The notes beneath the pieces were generated by a model that saw only the letters and a program-made list of their open reading frames with translations, ran no database searches and had not been told where the DNA came from. A stretch of 64,000 nucleotides of DNA from Phenylobacterium sp. (GTDB taxonomy: Bacteria; Pseudomonadota; Alphaproteobacteria; Caulobacterales; Caulobacteraceae): the NCBI RefSeq assembly GCF_030651185.1, contig NZ_JAUSCJ010000012.1, positions 124,001 through 188,000 of the forward strand, written 5' to 3'. Within the stretch, counting starts at the first letter, position 1, and each line of letters starts with the position of its first letter. This document shows positions 53,911 through 64,000 of this stretch, piece after piece. A program made the position numbers and the translations under genes.

Positions 53911-54848
53911 TGCTCGCCCGCGTCGCCGACAGCCTCTACTGGATGGGTCGCTATGTGGAGCGCGCCGAGCACATGTGCCGGCTGTCGGACGTCATGCTCA
54001 ACGCCACCCTGGATCGCAGCGACGCCGCCACGCAGGTCGCGCGCATCGTGCTCGCCGCCGTGGGCGACAACGATTCGGGCAAGGCCAGGAGCCCCTATGA
54101 CGCCGCCCGCTCCCTCGCCCTGGATCGCGGGGACGGCGGTTCCATCACCGCCTCCCTGTCCCGGGCCCGCGAGAACGCCCGTCAGGTGCGCGACCAGATC
54201 ACCACCGAGACCTGGGAGCGGCTGAACCTCATCTATCTGCGGGTCACCGGTCCCGGCGCGGCCAAGGCCTTCGATGACGGCTCCTCGGCCTTCCTGCACG
54301 ACATCATCGCCGATCTGCACCTGTTCCGCGGCGCGGCCGACGCCACCATGAGCCACGGCGAGGGCTGGCGGTTCCTGATGCTGGGCATGTACCTGGAGCG
54401 GGCTCAGTTGAACGGCCGGCTGCTGGAGGTGTTCTTCGGCGACGCCCGCAAACGCCCGATCACCGACCACTTCGCGCTCACCAGCCTGCTGCGGATGAGC
54501 TGCGCACTGGAGCCCTATCTGCGGCGCTACACCGCCGACGTGCGGCCCGAGCTGATCCTGGAATTCCTGATGTTCGACGAGGACTTCCCCCGCTCCATCC
54601 GGTTCTCCACCGCGCGCATCGAGGAACACCTATCGGCCGCCAGCCGCTATGTGGACGCCGCCCACGCCGGGCCCGAGCGCCTCGCCGGCCGCCTGAAGGC
54701 GCGCCTGCAGTATGCCGACGTGGAAAACATCGAACTGGGCGGCGCCGGGGCGCTGCTCACCACCGTGCTGGACGAATGCGCGGCGATCCACACGGCGATC
54801 TACGACACCTTCGTCGCCTATTCCCTCGAGATGAGGTTGCCGGCCTGA
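53907..54848 (+). CDS. alpha-E domain-containing protein
   Basis: [32 protein letters not shown]; all-helical; 4-nt overlap with previous gene. Confidence 0.93.
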   Translation: [313 protein letters not shown]

Positions 54849-55825
54849 TGCTTTTGGAAGTCCGCCACGTCACCCAGTACCACTACGCCGCCGACGTGCG
54901 CGAAAGCGTCATGGAACTGTGGATGCAGCCCCAGAAGGGCGCGCGCCAGCGGCTGGTGAGCTTCGAGCTGGAGCTGGATCCGCCGGCGCAGCTGTTCTCG
55001 TACGCCGACGCCTTCGGCAACGCCGTCTATCACTTCGACGTGCCGCAGCCGCACGACCGGCTGAACATCCTGGCGCGTTCGGCGGTGGAGACCCAACCCG
55101 CCAATCCCCTGCCCAACGCGCTGGACCTGGGGGAATGGGACCGGTTGAAGAGCGACTTCGTCCGCGGCGAAAACTTCGATTTCCTGCACCACCATGGCTT
55201 CGCGGTGGAGACCCAGGCCCTGAAGACCTTCGTGGCCGAGGCCGGCATCGACCAGCTGCGGGTGCGCGATCCGCTCAGCGCCGTGCGCGAACTGTCGACC
55301 ATCATTTACCAGTCCTTCGGCTATGAGGCGGGCGTCACCGACGCCGAGAGTCCCATCGACCTGGCGCTCAACGCAAAGCGCGGGGTGTGCCAGGACTTCG
55401 CCCACATCATGATCGCCATCTGCCGGTCCTGGGGCATCCCGGCGCGCTACGTGTCAGGCTATCTGTTCACCGACCGCAAGGGCGGCGACCGCTCCGATCC
55501 CGACGCCACCCACGCCTGGGTCGAGGTCTTCCTGCCCAGCCTGCGCTGGGTGGGGCTGGACCCCACCAACAATGTGGAGGCCGGCGAGCGCCACATCGCC
55601 GCCGCCGTCGGCCGCGACTACAACGACGTGCCGCCGTCGCGGGGGGTCTACAAGGGCGAGGCCGAGAGCCAGCTGGCGGTGGGCGTATCGGTGCGCCGCG
55701 CCAAGGCGGCCCTGACCGAACCGGAATTCATCCGGGTGGCCCAGCCGTCCTTCAGCCGCGCCGGCCGTCGGCGCGGCCCGCCCGGCTCCCTGCAATATGA
55801 CCAGCAGCAGCAACAGCAGCAGTAA
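54848..55825 (+). CDS. transglutaminase family protein
   Basis: MLLEVRHVTQYHYAADVRESVMELWMQPQ; GVCQDFAHIMIAICRSWGIPARYVSGY; THAWVEVFLPSLRWVGLDPTNN; polyglutamine C-terminus. Confidence 0.94.
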   Translation: MLLEVRHVTQYHYAADVRESVMELWMQPQKGARQRLVSFELELDPPAQLFSYADAFGNAVYHFDVPQPHDRLNILARSAVETQPANPLPNALDLGEWDRLKSDFVRGENFDFLHHHGFAVETQALKTFVAEAGIDQLRVRDPLSAVRELSTIIYQSFGYEAGVTDAESPIDLALNAKRGVCQDFAHIMIAICRSWGIPARYVSGYLFTDRKGGDRSDPDATHAWVEVFLPSLRWVGLDPTNNVEAGERHIAAAVGRDYNDVPPSRGVYKGEAESQLAVGVSVRRAKAALTEPEFIRVAQPSFSRAGRRRGPPGSLQYDQQQQQQQ

Positions 55826-55828
55826 CGG

Positions 55829-55954
55829 CTAGAGCGGGCGAAACAGCGTCAATCCGAGCAGGAAGGCGCCCACCACGATAAAGCCGACTTCCACGAGCAC
55901 CGCGCGCTCCGGCGAGGTCCGCAGGGTCATCAGAAATCGAAGAAGATTTTCCAT
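55829..55954 (-). CDS. small (41 aa) membrane protein
   Basis: MENLLRFLMTLRTSPERAVLVEVGFIVVGAFLLGLTLFRPL*; one TM; below the ORF-track cutoff. Confidence 0.5.
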   Translation of the reverse strand: MENLLRFLMTLRTSPERAVLVEVGFIVVGAFLLGLTLFRPL

Positions 55955-56009
55955 GCGCGGCATAACGCCGCCAATTGGTGAATCTCTAGTTAAAGTTGAA
56001 CAGCTCTCA

Positions 56010-57044
56010 TTACGCGCTAAAGACGTATGCCTTCTGGGCGGTCAGACCGAGCTTGTCGCCGCGCCTCAGGCCTTCGGCGGAGTTGCGCTCGAAGGCCGCC
56101 TCGATGCGTTGGCCACCTGGGGTCTTACCCTCGATCCGGGCCACGGGTCCCTGCACGTTTATGCGATCGGTGGTGATGAAGAAGCTTTCCTCGCCGGCCG
56201 GGGCGCGGATCAGGTCGTGGGGGCGGACGAAGGCCACGGCGGCGCCGTCGGCGGCTCCCTGGGCCGGGAGAGCGATCTCGCCGCCCTGGAAGTGGCCCGC
56301 CTTGACCGAACCTTCCAGGCGATTGGCCTCGCCGACGAAGCCCGCGACGAACGCGCCAACCGGACTGTCGTGAACCTCCTGGGGCGTCCCCACCTGTTCG
56401 ATGACGCCGTGATTGAGGATCGCCACGCGGTCGGCGAGTTCCAGGGCCTCTTCCTGGTCGTGGGTGACGAAGATGGTGGTGACACCGGTGGCGTCGTGGA
56501 TGCGGCGCAGTTCCTTGCGCAAGGACTTGCGCACCGTGGCGTCCAGGGCGCCGAACGGCTCGTCCAGCAGCAGGACACTGGGACTGACGGCCAGCGCGCG
56601 GGCCAGCGCCACGCGCTGTCGCTGGCCGCCGGAGAGCTGGGCCGGATAGCGTTTTCCCAGGCCCGGCAATTCGACGAGGTTCAGCAGGTCGTCGACCCGC
56701 TTGTCGATCTCGGCCTTGGGCGGCTTGGCCGCCCCCTTCCGAACGTCCAGGCCAAAGGCGATGTTCTTGGCCAGCGTCATGTGACGGAACAGGGCGTACT
56801 GCTGGAAGACGAAGCCGACCTGGCGCGCGGCGGCGCTGGCATAGGTCATGTCCTGGTCGTTGAACAGGATCTGGCCCTTCTCCGGGAACTCCAGGCCGGC
56901 GATGGCGCGCAGCAGGGTGGTCTTGCCTGATCCTGAGGGCCCCAGGAGGGCCAGCAGTTCGCCGTCGGCGATCTCCAGGCTGACGCCGTTGAGGGCCGGG
57001 TAGCGGCCGAAGGTCTTCTCCACCGAGCGGATGGAAATCGTCAT
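56010..57044 (-). CDS. cysA: sulfate/thiosulfate ABC transporter ATP-binding protein
   Basis: LLGPSGSGKTTLLRAIAGLE; QLSGGQRQRVALARALAVSPSVLLLDEPFGALD; TOBE-like C-terminus; next to cysW/cysT. Confidence 0.95.
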   Translation of the reverse strand: MTISIRSVEKTFGRYPALNGVSLEIADGELLALLGPSGSGKTTLLRAIAGLEFPEKGQILFNDQDMTYASAAARQVGFVFQQYALFRHMTLAKNIAFGLDVRKGAAKPPKAEIDKRVDDLLNLVELPGLGKRYPAQLSGGQRQRVALARALAVSPSVLLLDEPFGALDATVRKSLRKELRRIHDATGVTTIFVTHDQEEALELADRVAILNHGVIEQVGTPQEVHDSPVGAFVAGFVGEANRLEGSVKAGHFQGGEIALPAQGAADGAAVAFVRPHDLIRAPAGEESFFITTDRINVQGPVARIEGKTPGGQRIEAAFERNSAEGLRRGDKLGLTAQKAYVFSA

Positions 57045-57056
57045 GGGGTCTCTTGG

Positions 57057-57896
57057 TCAGTGACGGGCCGGCCGCGACTGCGGCTGAGCCATCTCGAGCA
57101 GGGTCTTCAGGGCAAGGGTGACGATGGCCAGGAAGCACAGAAGGGCGGCGACGGCGAAGGCGCCGACGAAGTCATACTCGTTGTAGAGGATCTCCACATG
57201 CAACGGCATGGTGTTGGTCAGACCGCGGATGTGGCCCGAGACCACCGAGACCGCGCCGAACTCGCCCATCGCGCGCGCATTGCAGAGCAGGACGCCATAG
57301 AGCAGGCCCCAGCGGATATTGGGCGCCGTGACGCTCCAGAAGGTGCGCAGGCCCGACGCGCCCAGCGACACCGCGGCCTCCTCCTCGTCCACCCCCTGCT
57401 CCTGCATCAGCGGGATCAGTTCACGCGCGATGAAGGGGAAGGTGACGAAGATGGTCGCCAGGATGATGCCAGGGATCGCGAAGATGATCTTGATGTCGTG
57501 GTCGATCAGCCAGTCGCCGAACCAGCCCTGGGCGCCGAACACCATGACGTAGATCAGGCCCGCCACCACAGGCGACACCGAGAACGGCAGGTCGATCAGG
57601 GTGATCAGGAAGCTCTTGCCCGGGAAGTTGTGCTTGGCCACGGCCCAGGCGGCGCAGACGCCGAAGACGGCGTTGAAGGGCACGGTGACGGCCGCGGTGA
57701 TCAAGGTCAGCTTGATAGCGGCCAGGGCGTCGGGATTCTGGATCGCCGCCTTGGCCGGCTCCCAGCCCTTGCGCAGGGCCTCGTAGAAGACCGAGATCAT
57801 GGGCAGCAGCAGGATGAAAGCCAGGAACAGGGCCATGACAGCCAGGATCAGGGCCTTGACCCAGGGGGCGTCCTCGGTGGCGTGACGGGGGCTCAT
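57057..57896 (-). CDS. cysW: sulfate ABC transporter permease
   Basis: 6-TM permease; [42 protein letters not shown] loop. Confidence 0.94.
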   Translation of the reverse strand: MSPRHATEDAPWVKALILAVMALFLAFILLLPMISVFYEALRKGWEPAKAAIQNPDALAAIKLTLITAAVTVPFNAVFGVCAAWAVAKHNFPGKSFLITLIDLPFSVSPVVAGLIYVMVFGAQGWFGDWLIDHDIKIIFAIPGIILATIFVTFPFIARELIPLMQEQGVDEEEAAVSLGASGLRTFWSVTAPNIRWGLLYGVLLCNARAMGEFGAVSVVSGHIRGLTNTMPLHVEILYNEYDFVGAFAVAALLCFLAIVTLALKTLLEMAQPQSRPARH

Positions 57897-58762
57897 GCGG
57901 AGCGCTTTCTGGCCCAGGCCTGCATGGCGTTGATGACGAACAGCATCAGGAACGAGGCGGCCAGCATCACCACCGCGATGGTCGCGGCGCCGGCATAGTC
58001 GTACTGCTCCAGCTCGATGATGATCAGCAGGGGCGCGATCTCGGACCTGTAGGGCATGTTTCCGGCGATGAAGATCACCGAGCCGTACTCCCCGATGCCG
58101 CGGGCGAAGGCCAGCGCGAAGCCGGTCAGCCAGGCCGGCGCCAAGGCCGGCAGGATGACCCGGATGATGGTGTCGAGGCGGTTCGCGCCCAGGCTGGCGG
58201 CGGCCTCCTCGACGTCGGCCGACAGATCACGCATCACCGGCTCGACGGTGCGGACCACGAAGGGCAGGCCGATGAAGGTCAGGGCCACGACGACGCCGAG
58301 CGGGGTAAAGGCGATCTTCCAGCCCAGGGGGGCGACCAGGGACCCCACCCAGCCGTTCTCGGCATAGAGGGCGGCCAGGGCGATGCCGGCCACGGCGGTC
58401 GGCAGGGCGAAGGGCAGGTCGATGAGGGCGTTGATCACCCCCTTGCCGGGAAACTCATAGCGAACCAGGGCCCAGGCGGTGACCAAGCCGAAGACTCCGT
58501 TGATCACGGCGGCGATGAAGGCCGCCCCGAAGGACAGGCGATAGGCGGCCAGGGCGCGCGCGTTGAAGGCGGCGTCCAGGAAGTCGGGGAAGCTCTGCTG
58601 GGTGGCCTTCAGGCCGACCGACAGCATCGGGATCAGCACGATGATGGACAATAGGGCGATGGTCACGCCCAGGCTTAGCGCGAACCCCGGGATCGCCGAC
58701 CGGCGCCGGACAAACGGCCGGCGGGGCACGGCAGGCGCCGTCGTCAGGGCTTTGGCGGTCAT
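57893..58762 (-). CDS. cysT: sulfate ABC transporter permease
   Basis: 6-TM permease; [55 protein letters not shown]; 4-nt overlap with cysW. Confidence 0.94.
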   Translation of the reverse strand: MTAKALTTAPAVPRRPFVRRRSAIPGFALSLGVTIALLSIIVLIPMLSVGLKATQQSFPDFLDAAFNARALAAYRLSFGAAFIAAVINGVFGLVTAWALVRYEFPGKGVINALIDLPFALPTAVAGIALAALYAENGWVGSLVAPLGWKIAFTPLGVVVALTFIGLPFVVRTVEPVMRDLSADVEEAAASLGANRLDTIIRVILPALAPAWLTGFALAFARGIGEYGSVIFIAGNMPYRSEIAPLLIIIELEQYDYAGAATIAVVMLAASFLMLFVINAMQAWARKRSA

Positions 58763-58911
58763 GTCGCGCTCGGAGCCTCGGGATCACAAGGGCGCCGGAC
58801 GCAGATTCAACTGCCGCATGGCGATGGGTGTGACTTAATTCCCAGTTACCCGATCGACAATATAGAATTTCTAAGGCCGACTCCTGAAAGCCTGACCGAC
58901 GCCCACGAGAA

Positions 58912-58941
58912 AGCCCCGCCCTCGGCAAAGAGGACGGGGCT
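58912..58941 (-). terminator. rho-independent-like terminator for the 58970 gene
   Basis: AGCCCCGCCCTC-GGCAAAGA-GGACGGGGCT; on the minus strand it is followed by TTCTCG. Confidence 0.65.
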
Positions 58942-58969
58942 CCCGACACCTACTAGGTGGGCTTGAAGC

Positions 58970-59404
58970 CTAGCGGCCGTATCCGTTGCTCAAGACCTGA
59001 ACGATCAGGCCGGTGGCGATCGCGGCCAGCACGTAATCGTTGTCGGCGCGGACCCAGCGATGGCCGCGGGGCGGGGCGCGCAGGCCGTAGCGACCGTAGT
59101 CGTTCACGTAGTAGTTCGAGCTGCGATAGTGGCTGGGCAGACGCTCGCCGCGACGCCAGGCGTGGCCGCCGTGGCGGCGTTGCTCGCCGTAACCGTAGCC
59201 ATGGCCCCGGCGATCGTCGCGACGGTCGTAGCGGTTGTCGCGGCGGTCATCCCGGCGGTCGTCATAGCGGTCGTCGTAGCGGTCGTTCTGGTAGCCTTGC
59301 TGATACTGGCCCTGATAGTCGCGCTGATACTGCGCCGGCTGAGCCATGGCGGCCGTGCCGCCCAGCAGGGAAAGAGCGAGAGCGGCGGCGATTGCGCGTT
59401 TCAT
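58970..59404 (-). CDS. RcnB family protein with Arg/Asp/Tyr-rich low-complexity region
   Basis: Signal peptide; [28 protein letters not shown]-terminal [24 protein letters not shown]. Confidence 0.88.
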   Translation of the reverse strand: MKRAIAAALALSLLGGTAAMAQPAQYQRDYQGQYQQGYQNDRYDDRYDDRRDDRRDNRYDRRDDRRGHGYGYGEQRRHGGHAWRRGERLPSHYRSSNYYVNDYGRYGLRAPPRGHRWVRADNDYVLAAIATGLIVQVLSNGYGR

Positions 59405-59598
59405 GCGTGTCCTTTCGAGGAGCTTCGAACCGGCTGGCTCTCCGCGTTGTCCCCAAGATGCGACTCAGCCCCTGAACCCGTTTTGAACAGCTTTGGTCAT
59501 CTCCCGTTCATCATGGCGGCGAGCACGGCTTGCTCACCGCAGGGACGCGCCCTATGGTCCGCGCCGCTTCGCTCGGCGCGCTTTTGCTCGCCGCGCAA

Positions 59599-59673
59599 GG
59601 GCCGGTAGCTCAGTGGTAGAGCATTCGACTTTTAATCGAATGGTCGTGGGTTCGACCCCCACCCGGCCTACCA
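59599..59673 (+). tRNA. tRNA-Lys (anticodon UUU)
   Basis: GGGCCGGTAGCTCAGTGGTAGAGCATTCGACTTTTAATCGAATGGTCGTGGGTTCGACCCCCACCCGGCCTACCA; cloverleaf stems form, anticodon loop CTTTTAA, encoded CCA. Confidence 0.95.
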
Positions 59674-59752
59674 ACATATCGCTGCATATGTTGGACACCC
59701 TCCCGGCCGCCCGGGCTTTTCAATCCGAACCTCCAAGCTCTACTATTGCGGC

Positions 59753-60340
59753 ATGCGCCCTGCCCTCCTCATCCTTCCGGTCCTGACCCTGCTGGCGGCC
59801 TGCACCACGGCGCCGGCTGACGGCTCGCCGGAGATTCAGACGCGCTCGGCGGCCAACCGCGAGAGCGTGCAGGGCGCGGTGGCCTCGCCCCTGCGCGACG
59901 TCAATGTGCTGCGGACCAAGATTCCCCAGGTTCTGCTGGACGCCATGGCCGATCCCTACGCCCTGCCGGTCCCAGCCACCTGCACGCGGATCACCGCCCT
60001 GATCCTGCCGTTGAACGGGGCGCTGGGCGCTGACCTGGACGAGCCGCCGGTGAACGAGGACGATCTGATGGTGCGCGGCCGAGGCGCGGCGCTGGGGGCG
60101 GTGGCGGGCGCCGCCTCGGACCTCATTCCGTTCCGGGGTTGGGTCCGCAAGCTATCGGGCGCCGAGCGGCACGACAGCTTGGTCTCGGCGGCCATCGGCG
60201 CCGGCGCGGTGCGGCGGGCCTATCTGAAGGGCCTGGGAGAATCCCGCGGTTGCCACCTGCCGGCCCGGCCGTCTCACGATCTGGTGGACCGGCAAGAGCC
60301 CCTGCCCGAAACCCTCAAGCCCCGCTACCCGATCCGCTAA
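59753..60340 (+). CDS. hypothetical lipoprotein
   Basis: [24 protein letters not shown] lipobox; 195 aa. Confidence 0.82.
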   Translation: MRPALLILPVLTLLAACTTAPADGSPEIQTRSAANRESVQGAVASPLRDVNVLRTKIPQVLLDAMADPYALPVPATCTRITALILPLNGALGADLDEPPVNEDDLMVRGRGAALGAVAGAASDLIPFRGWVRKLSGAERHDSLVSAAIGAGAVRRAYLKGLGESRGCHLPARPSHDLVDRQEPLPETLKPRYPIR

Positions 60341-61449
60341 GCGGCTTGCCGGCTCTTGAAGTCCCGGCGGAACTGTTCGAACCGGCCTTCGGAGATCGCC
60401 GCGCGCATCTGCCCCGTCAGGGCCTGGAAGAAGGCGATGTTGTGCCAGGAGAGCAGGACCTGGCCGAGAATCTCCTCGGACTTCACCAGGTGGTGCAGAT
60501 AGGCCTTGGAATAGTGGCTCGAGGCCGGACAGGCGATGGTCTCGTCCAAGGGCGTGTCGTCCTCGGCGAAGCGGGCGTTCTTCAGATTGAGAGACCCTTC
60601 CCACGTCCAGGCCTGGCCATGGCGGCCTGAGCGGGTGGGCAGGACGCAATCGAACATGTCGACGCCGCGGGCGACGGCCTCCACCAGGTCGATGGGCTTG
60701 CCCACCCCCATCAGGTAGCGCGGCCGGTCGGCGGGCAGCATGGACGGCGCATAGTCCAGCACCTCGCACATCGCCTCGTGCCCCTCGCCCACCGCCAGGC
60801 CGCCGAGGGCGTAGCCGTCGAAGCCGGTCTCGATGAGACGTTCAGCCGATTCCTTGCGCAGATGCTCGAAGGTGGAGCCCTGCTGGATGCCGAACAGGGC
60901 CTGGCGGTCGCGCGCGCCGAAGGCGGCCTTGGACCGTTGGCCCCAGCGCGCCGACAGCAGCATGGCCTCCCGCGCGCGGTTCTCCTCCGCCGGCCAGGCG
61001 ACGCACTCGTCCAGCTGCATGACGATGTCGGAGCCCAGCAGATCAGCCTGGATCTCGATGGAGCGTTCGGGGGTCAGCACATGCTTGGAGCCGTCGATGT
61101 GGCTCTGGAAGGCCACCGACTGTTCGGTGACCTTGGCGATCTTCGAGAGGCTCATCACCTGGAAGCCGCCGCTATCGGTGAGGATGGGTTTGTCCCAGCG
61201 CATGAAGTTGTGCAGGCCGCCCAGCCGCGCCACCCGCTCGCCGCCCGGCCGCAGCATCAGGTGATAGGTGTTGCCCAGGATGATGTCGGCGCCGGTCGAG
61301 GCCACCTGATCCACCGTCAGCGCCTTCACCGTGGCCGCCGTGCCCACCGGCATGAAGGCCGGGGTGCGGATGTCGCCGCGGGCGGTCTTCAGCACGCCGG
61401 TGCGGGCCTTGCCGTCCGTGGCGGTGATCTCGAAGGGGAAGGCGCTCAA
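60337..61449 (-). CDS. tgt: tRNA-guanine transglycosylase
   Basis: [52 protein letters not shown]. Confidence 0.96.
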   Translation of the reverse strand: MSAFPFEITATDGKARTGVLKTARGDIRTPAFMPVGTAATVKALTVDQVASTGADIILGNTYHLMLRPGGERVARLGGLHNFMRWDKPILTDSGGFQVMSLSKIAKVTEQSVAFQSHIDGSKHVLTPERSIEIQADLLGSDIVMQLDECVAWPAEENRAREAMLLSARWGQRSKAAFGARDRQALFGIQQGSTFEHLRKESAERLIETGFDGYALGGLAVGEGHEAMCEVLDYAPSMLPADRPRYLMGVGKPIDLVEAVARGVDMFDCVLPTRSGRHGQAWTWEGSLNLKNARFAEDDTPLDETIACPASSHYSKAYLHHLVKSEEILGQVLLSWHNIAFFQALTGQMRAAISEGRFEQFRRDFKSRQAA

Positions 61450-62516
61450 GGGTTGGCCCTCCAGAGCAGGCTAGCGTCGCCATAGGAATAGAACCGGTAG
61501 CCCGTGGCGATGGCGTGGGCGTAGGCGGCGCGCATGGTGTCGTGGCCCGCGAAGGCGCAGACCAGCATGAACAGGGTCGACTTGGGCAGGTGGAAGTTGG
61601 TCATCAGGCCGTCCACCGCGCGGAATCGGTAGCCCGGGGTGATGAAGATGGCGGTCTCGGCGGCGAAGGGGCGGACGACACCATCCTCCCCCGTCGCGCT
61701 TTCCAGCAACCGCAGCGAGGTGGTGCCAACGCAGACGATGCGGCCGCCGGCGGCCCGGGCGGCGTTGAGGCGGGCGGCGGTTTCCTCCGTCACTTCACCG
61801 TACTCGGCATGCATCCTGTGATCGGCCAGGTCGTCGGTCTTCACCGGCAGAAAGGTCCCGGCGCCGACGTGGAGGGTGACGAACGCGATGCCGACACCCC
61901 TGGCCTGCAGCCGCGCCATCAGCTCCGGCGTGAAGTGCAGTCCCGCGGTCGGCGCGGCCACCGAGCCGTCGTCACGGGCGTAGACGGTCTGGTAGTCGGC
62001 GCGATCCTGGGCGTCCTCCGCCCGCTTGGCGGCGATATAGGGCGGCAGGGGCATGGCGCCGCGCTCGGCGATGGCGGCGTCGAGATCAGGGCCCATCAGG
62101 TCGAAGGACAGGGTCAGCTCGCCGCCCTCCCCTTTCTCGGTGATGGTGGCGTCCAGCACCCCCAGCAGGCAGGCGCGGTCGTTGGTCTCGCCGAAGGCGA
62201 CGCGGTCGCCCACCGCAAGGCGCTTGCCGGGCTTCATGAAGGCCGTCCAGCGGCTGGGGGACAGACGCCGATGCAGGGTGGCCTCGCAGGCCTGCAGGTT
62301 TTCGTTCCGGTATCGCGTCCCCTTCAGGCGTGCATTGATCACCCGGGTGTCGTTCAGCACCAGGACATCGCCGGCCCGAAGCTGGTCGGGCAGGTCGGAC
62401 ACCGCGAGGTCAGTCAGCGGCGCCACCAACAGCATCCGAGCGGAATCCCGGGGGCTGACCGGTCGCAGGGCGATGTTGGCGTCGGGCAGATGGAAGTCGA
62501 AGTCGGCGAGTTGCAT
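61446..62516 (-). CDS. queA: S-adenosylmethionine:tRNA ribosyltransferase-isomerase
   Basis: [60 protein letters not shown]. Confidence 0.96.
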   Translation of the reverse strand: MQLADFDFHLPDANIALRPVSPRDSARMLLVAPLTDLAVSDLPDQLRAGDVLVLNDTRVINARLKGTRYRNENLQACEATLHRRLSPSRWTAFMKPGKRLAVGDRVAFGETNDRACLLGVLDATITEKGEGGELTLSFDLMGPDLDAAIAERGAMPLPPYIAAKRAEDAQDRADYQTVYARDDGSVAAPTAGLHFTPELMARLQARGVGIAFVTLHVGAGTFLPVKTDDLADHRMHAEYGEVTEETAARLNAARAAGGRIVCVGTTSLRLLESATGEDGVVRPFAAETAIFITPGYRFRAVDGLMTNFHLPKSTLFMLVCAFAGHDTMRAAYAHAIATGYRFYSYGDASLLWRANP

Positions 62517-62580
62517 GGCGAGGCGTGAAGGCCACGCGCGCCGCCACGCGTCAAGCGGCAGACCATGCTAGAGGCCGGAC

Positions 62581-63555
62581 ATGGGACTGTTTCGAATCGC
62601 CACCTCAGGCCTGCTGGCCGTGTTGATGTTCGCCGGGGGCCTGGTTTGCGCGGTTGCGTCTCTGATCGCGCAAGGCGGCCGGATCTCGGCCCGGGCTGAC
62701 ATCCTGGCCCATTTCGCGCCCTTCTGGCTGGCCGGCGCGGTGGTGGTGGTGGCCTATGCCCTGTTGCTGGCGCCGAGGGCGCTGCGGACCGTTTTTCTGA
62801 CGGTGGGCGGGGTCGGGGTGATCGCCGCGAGCGCCCTGATCCTGCCCGAACTCAGCCGGCCGATGAGCCCGCGGGGGCCGGCCGACGCACCCGAACAATT
62901 GAAGCTGGTCCAGTTCAATGTCTGGGGCCGCAACGCCGATCTGGGCGACACCGCGCAGTGGATCGTGGCGCAGGACGCCGACATCGTGGTGATCGAGGAG
63001 GCTTCGCCGGCCATCCGCGACGCCATACTCGAGCGCCGGGCCTACCATGTGGTCTGCGGCGACTGCCAGGTGATGATCTTCAGCAAGTTGAAGCCGCTGG
63101 ACAGCGGTGCGCCGGCGTCGCTTCCGGGCCTGCCACGGCCGCCCATCGCGCGGGGGACCTATCGCAACGCCGGCGGGACCTTCGTGGTGCTGGGCGCCCA
63201 CTACACTTGGCCGACCCAAGGCTCGATCCAGCAGCAGCAGGGGCTGCGCCTGGCCTGGGCGCTGGACCACTATCCGAAGGACGCCATGATCCTGACCGGC
63301 GACTTCAACTCCACCCCGTGGTCCTTCTCGCGCCGTCGCGAGGATAAGCTGTTTGGGCTGGAGCGCCGGACCAAGGCGTTGTTCACGTGGCCAGCGGGGC
63401 CATTCTCCAGCCACGGCGTCAAGGTCCCCTTCCCCTTCCTGCCGATCGACCACGTCTATGCCGGCAAGGATTGGCGGACCGTCAGCGTGAAGCGCGGACC
63501 CGGTCTGGGCTCGGACCACTATCCGGTGATCGTCACCTTGGCGCGGGTTCCCTAG
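62581..63555 (+). CDS. endonuclease/exonuclease/phosphatase family protein with N-terminal TM helices
   Basis: LKLVQFNVWGRNADLGDTAQWI...MILTGDFNSTPWS...LPIDHVYAG...LGSDHYPVIVTL. Confidence 0.92.
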   Translation: MGLFRIATSGLLAVLMFAGGLVCAVASLIAQGGRISARADILAHFAPFWLAGAVVVVAYALLLAPRALRTVFLTVGGVGVIAASALILPELSRPMSPRGPADAPEQLKLVQFNVWGRNADLGDTAQWIVAQDADIVVIEEASPAIRDAILERRAYHVVCGDCQVMIFSKLKPLDSGAPASLPGLPRPPIARGTYRNAGGTFVVLGAHYTWPTQGSIQQQQGLRLAWALDHYPKDAMILTGDFNSTPWSFSRRREDKLFGLERRTKALFTWPAGPFSSHGVKVPFPFLPIDHVYAGKDWRTVSVKRGPGLGSDHYPVIVTLARVP

Positions 63556-64000
63556 AGGGCGCGGCGAGCCTTGGCCAGGGCCCGCCCAGCGACGTCACGG
63601 TCAGTCTCGTAGCGTACCACCTCCTCGGCCTCGCGGGTTTCGAGGGCGGCGCGTTGGCGCGCGAGGTCGGCGGTCGCCTCGTCATGGGCGGCCTCAATAT
63701 CGGCCAGAGCCCGCTCAGCTTCCTCCACCTTGCGCAGAGCCGCCTTGGAAGGCCCCCTGGGCTTGGGCGCCTTGGGCAGGGCCGCCGGCAGGGTGTGGCT
63801 CTTGGCGGGCCGGCGCAGCACTTCGCCGGGCTTGGCGAGCGCGGCCGCCGCCAGCTCCGGATCGTCGGTCTCGTAGGCCGCGCCGTTGGCGAAGAGGTCC
63901 TGGTGGGCCTCCCAGGCGGCCAGGGCCTTGGGCCGCGACGAGGCCGCCACGACGTAGTCGGCCAGGCCGTCGGAGGTGACGAAGACCTTGAGCTTGGCGG
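63552..64000 (-). CDS. hypothetical protein, N-terminus beyond window edge
   Basis: Open to window end: AKLKVFVTSDGLADYVVAASSRPKALAAWEAHQDLFANGAAYETDDPELAAAAL...; coiled-coil C-terminus. Confidence 0.75.
   Translation of the reverse strand, partial: AKLKVFVTSDGLADYVVAASSRPKALAAWEAHQDLFANGAAYETDDPELAAAALAKPGEVLRRPAKSHTLPAALPKAPKPRGPSKAALRKVEEAERALADIEAAHDEATADLARQRAALETREAEEVVRYETDRDVAGRALAKARRAL

Noticed and set aside
55800-55825. CAG/CAA run as a possible sequencing artefact or unstable microsatellite
   Set aside because: Mixed CAG/CAA codons in frame with a normal stop; kept as a real C-terminal Gln tail.
59208-59290. Possible CRISPR-like repeat
   Set aside because: Short irregular units without unique spacers, inside a coding region; it encodes low-complexity protein.

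Overview
GC-rich alphaproteobacterial chromosomal window; gene content resembles Caulobacterales (Caulobacter/Phenylobacterium-like), which is an inference and was not tested. Most of it is ordinary chromosome: ilvD, msrA, guaA, guaB, rsmB-like, katE, rlmE, ppx/gppA, hspQ, phhA, tamA/tamB, cysTWA, tgt/queA and one tRNA-Lys(UUU). The most interesting parts are: (1) a ~9.5 kb sulfide/persulfide cluster (7955-17479) with DUF2892, SQR-like, ArsR/BigR-like, rhodanese, RND MFP and permease, a second ArsR, a methyltransferase, TauE/SafE and an ETHE1/Blh-like MBL hydrolase; two divergent promoters in it share a 13-mer at 12/13 identity; (2) a two-component locus (39362-42561) with two stand-alone receivers, a FixJ/StyR-type regulator and a GAF histidine kinase, carrying a perfect 18-bp palindrome CCTATACCATGGTATAGG and a 16/18 second copy, each upstream of a receiver gene; (3) an orphan RTX-type secreted protein next to decayed sequence; (4) decayed DUF1801 and GFA-family genes that ORF callers miss; (5) a REP-like long inverted repeat with a second half-copy; (6) a circularly permuted ATP-grasp / alpha-E / transglutaminase triad. 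No CRISPR array, rRNA, transposase or prophage was found. Product names come from reading the translations and motifs, not from database searches.
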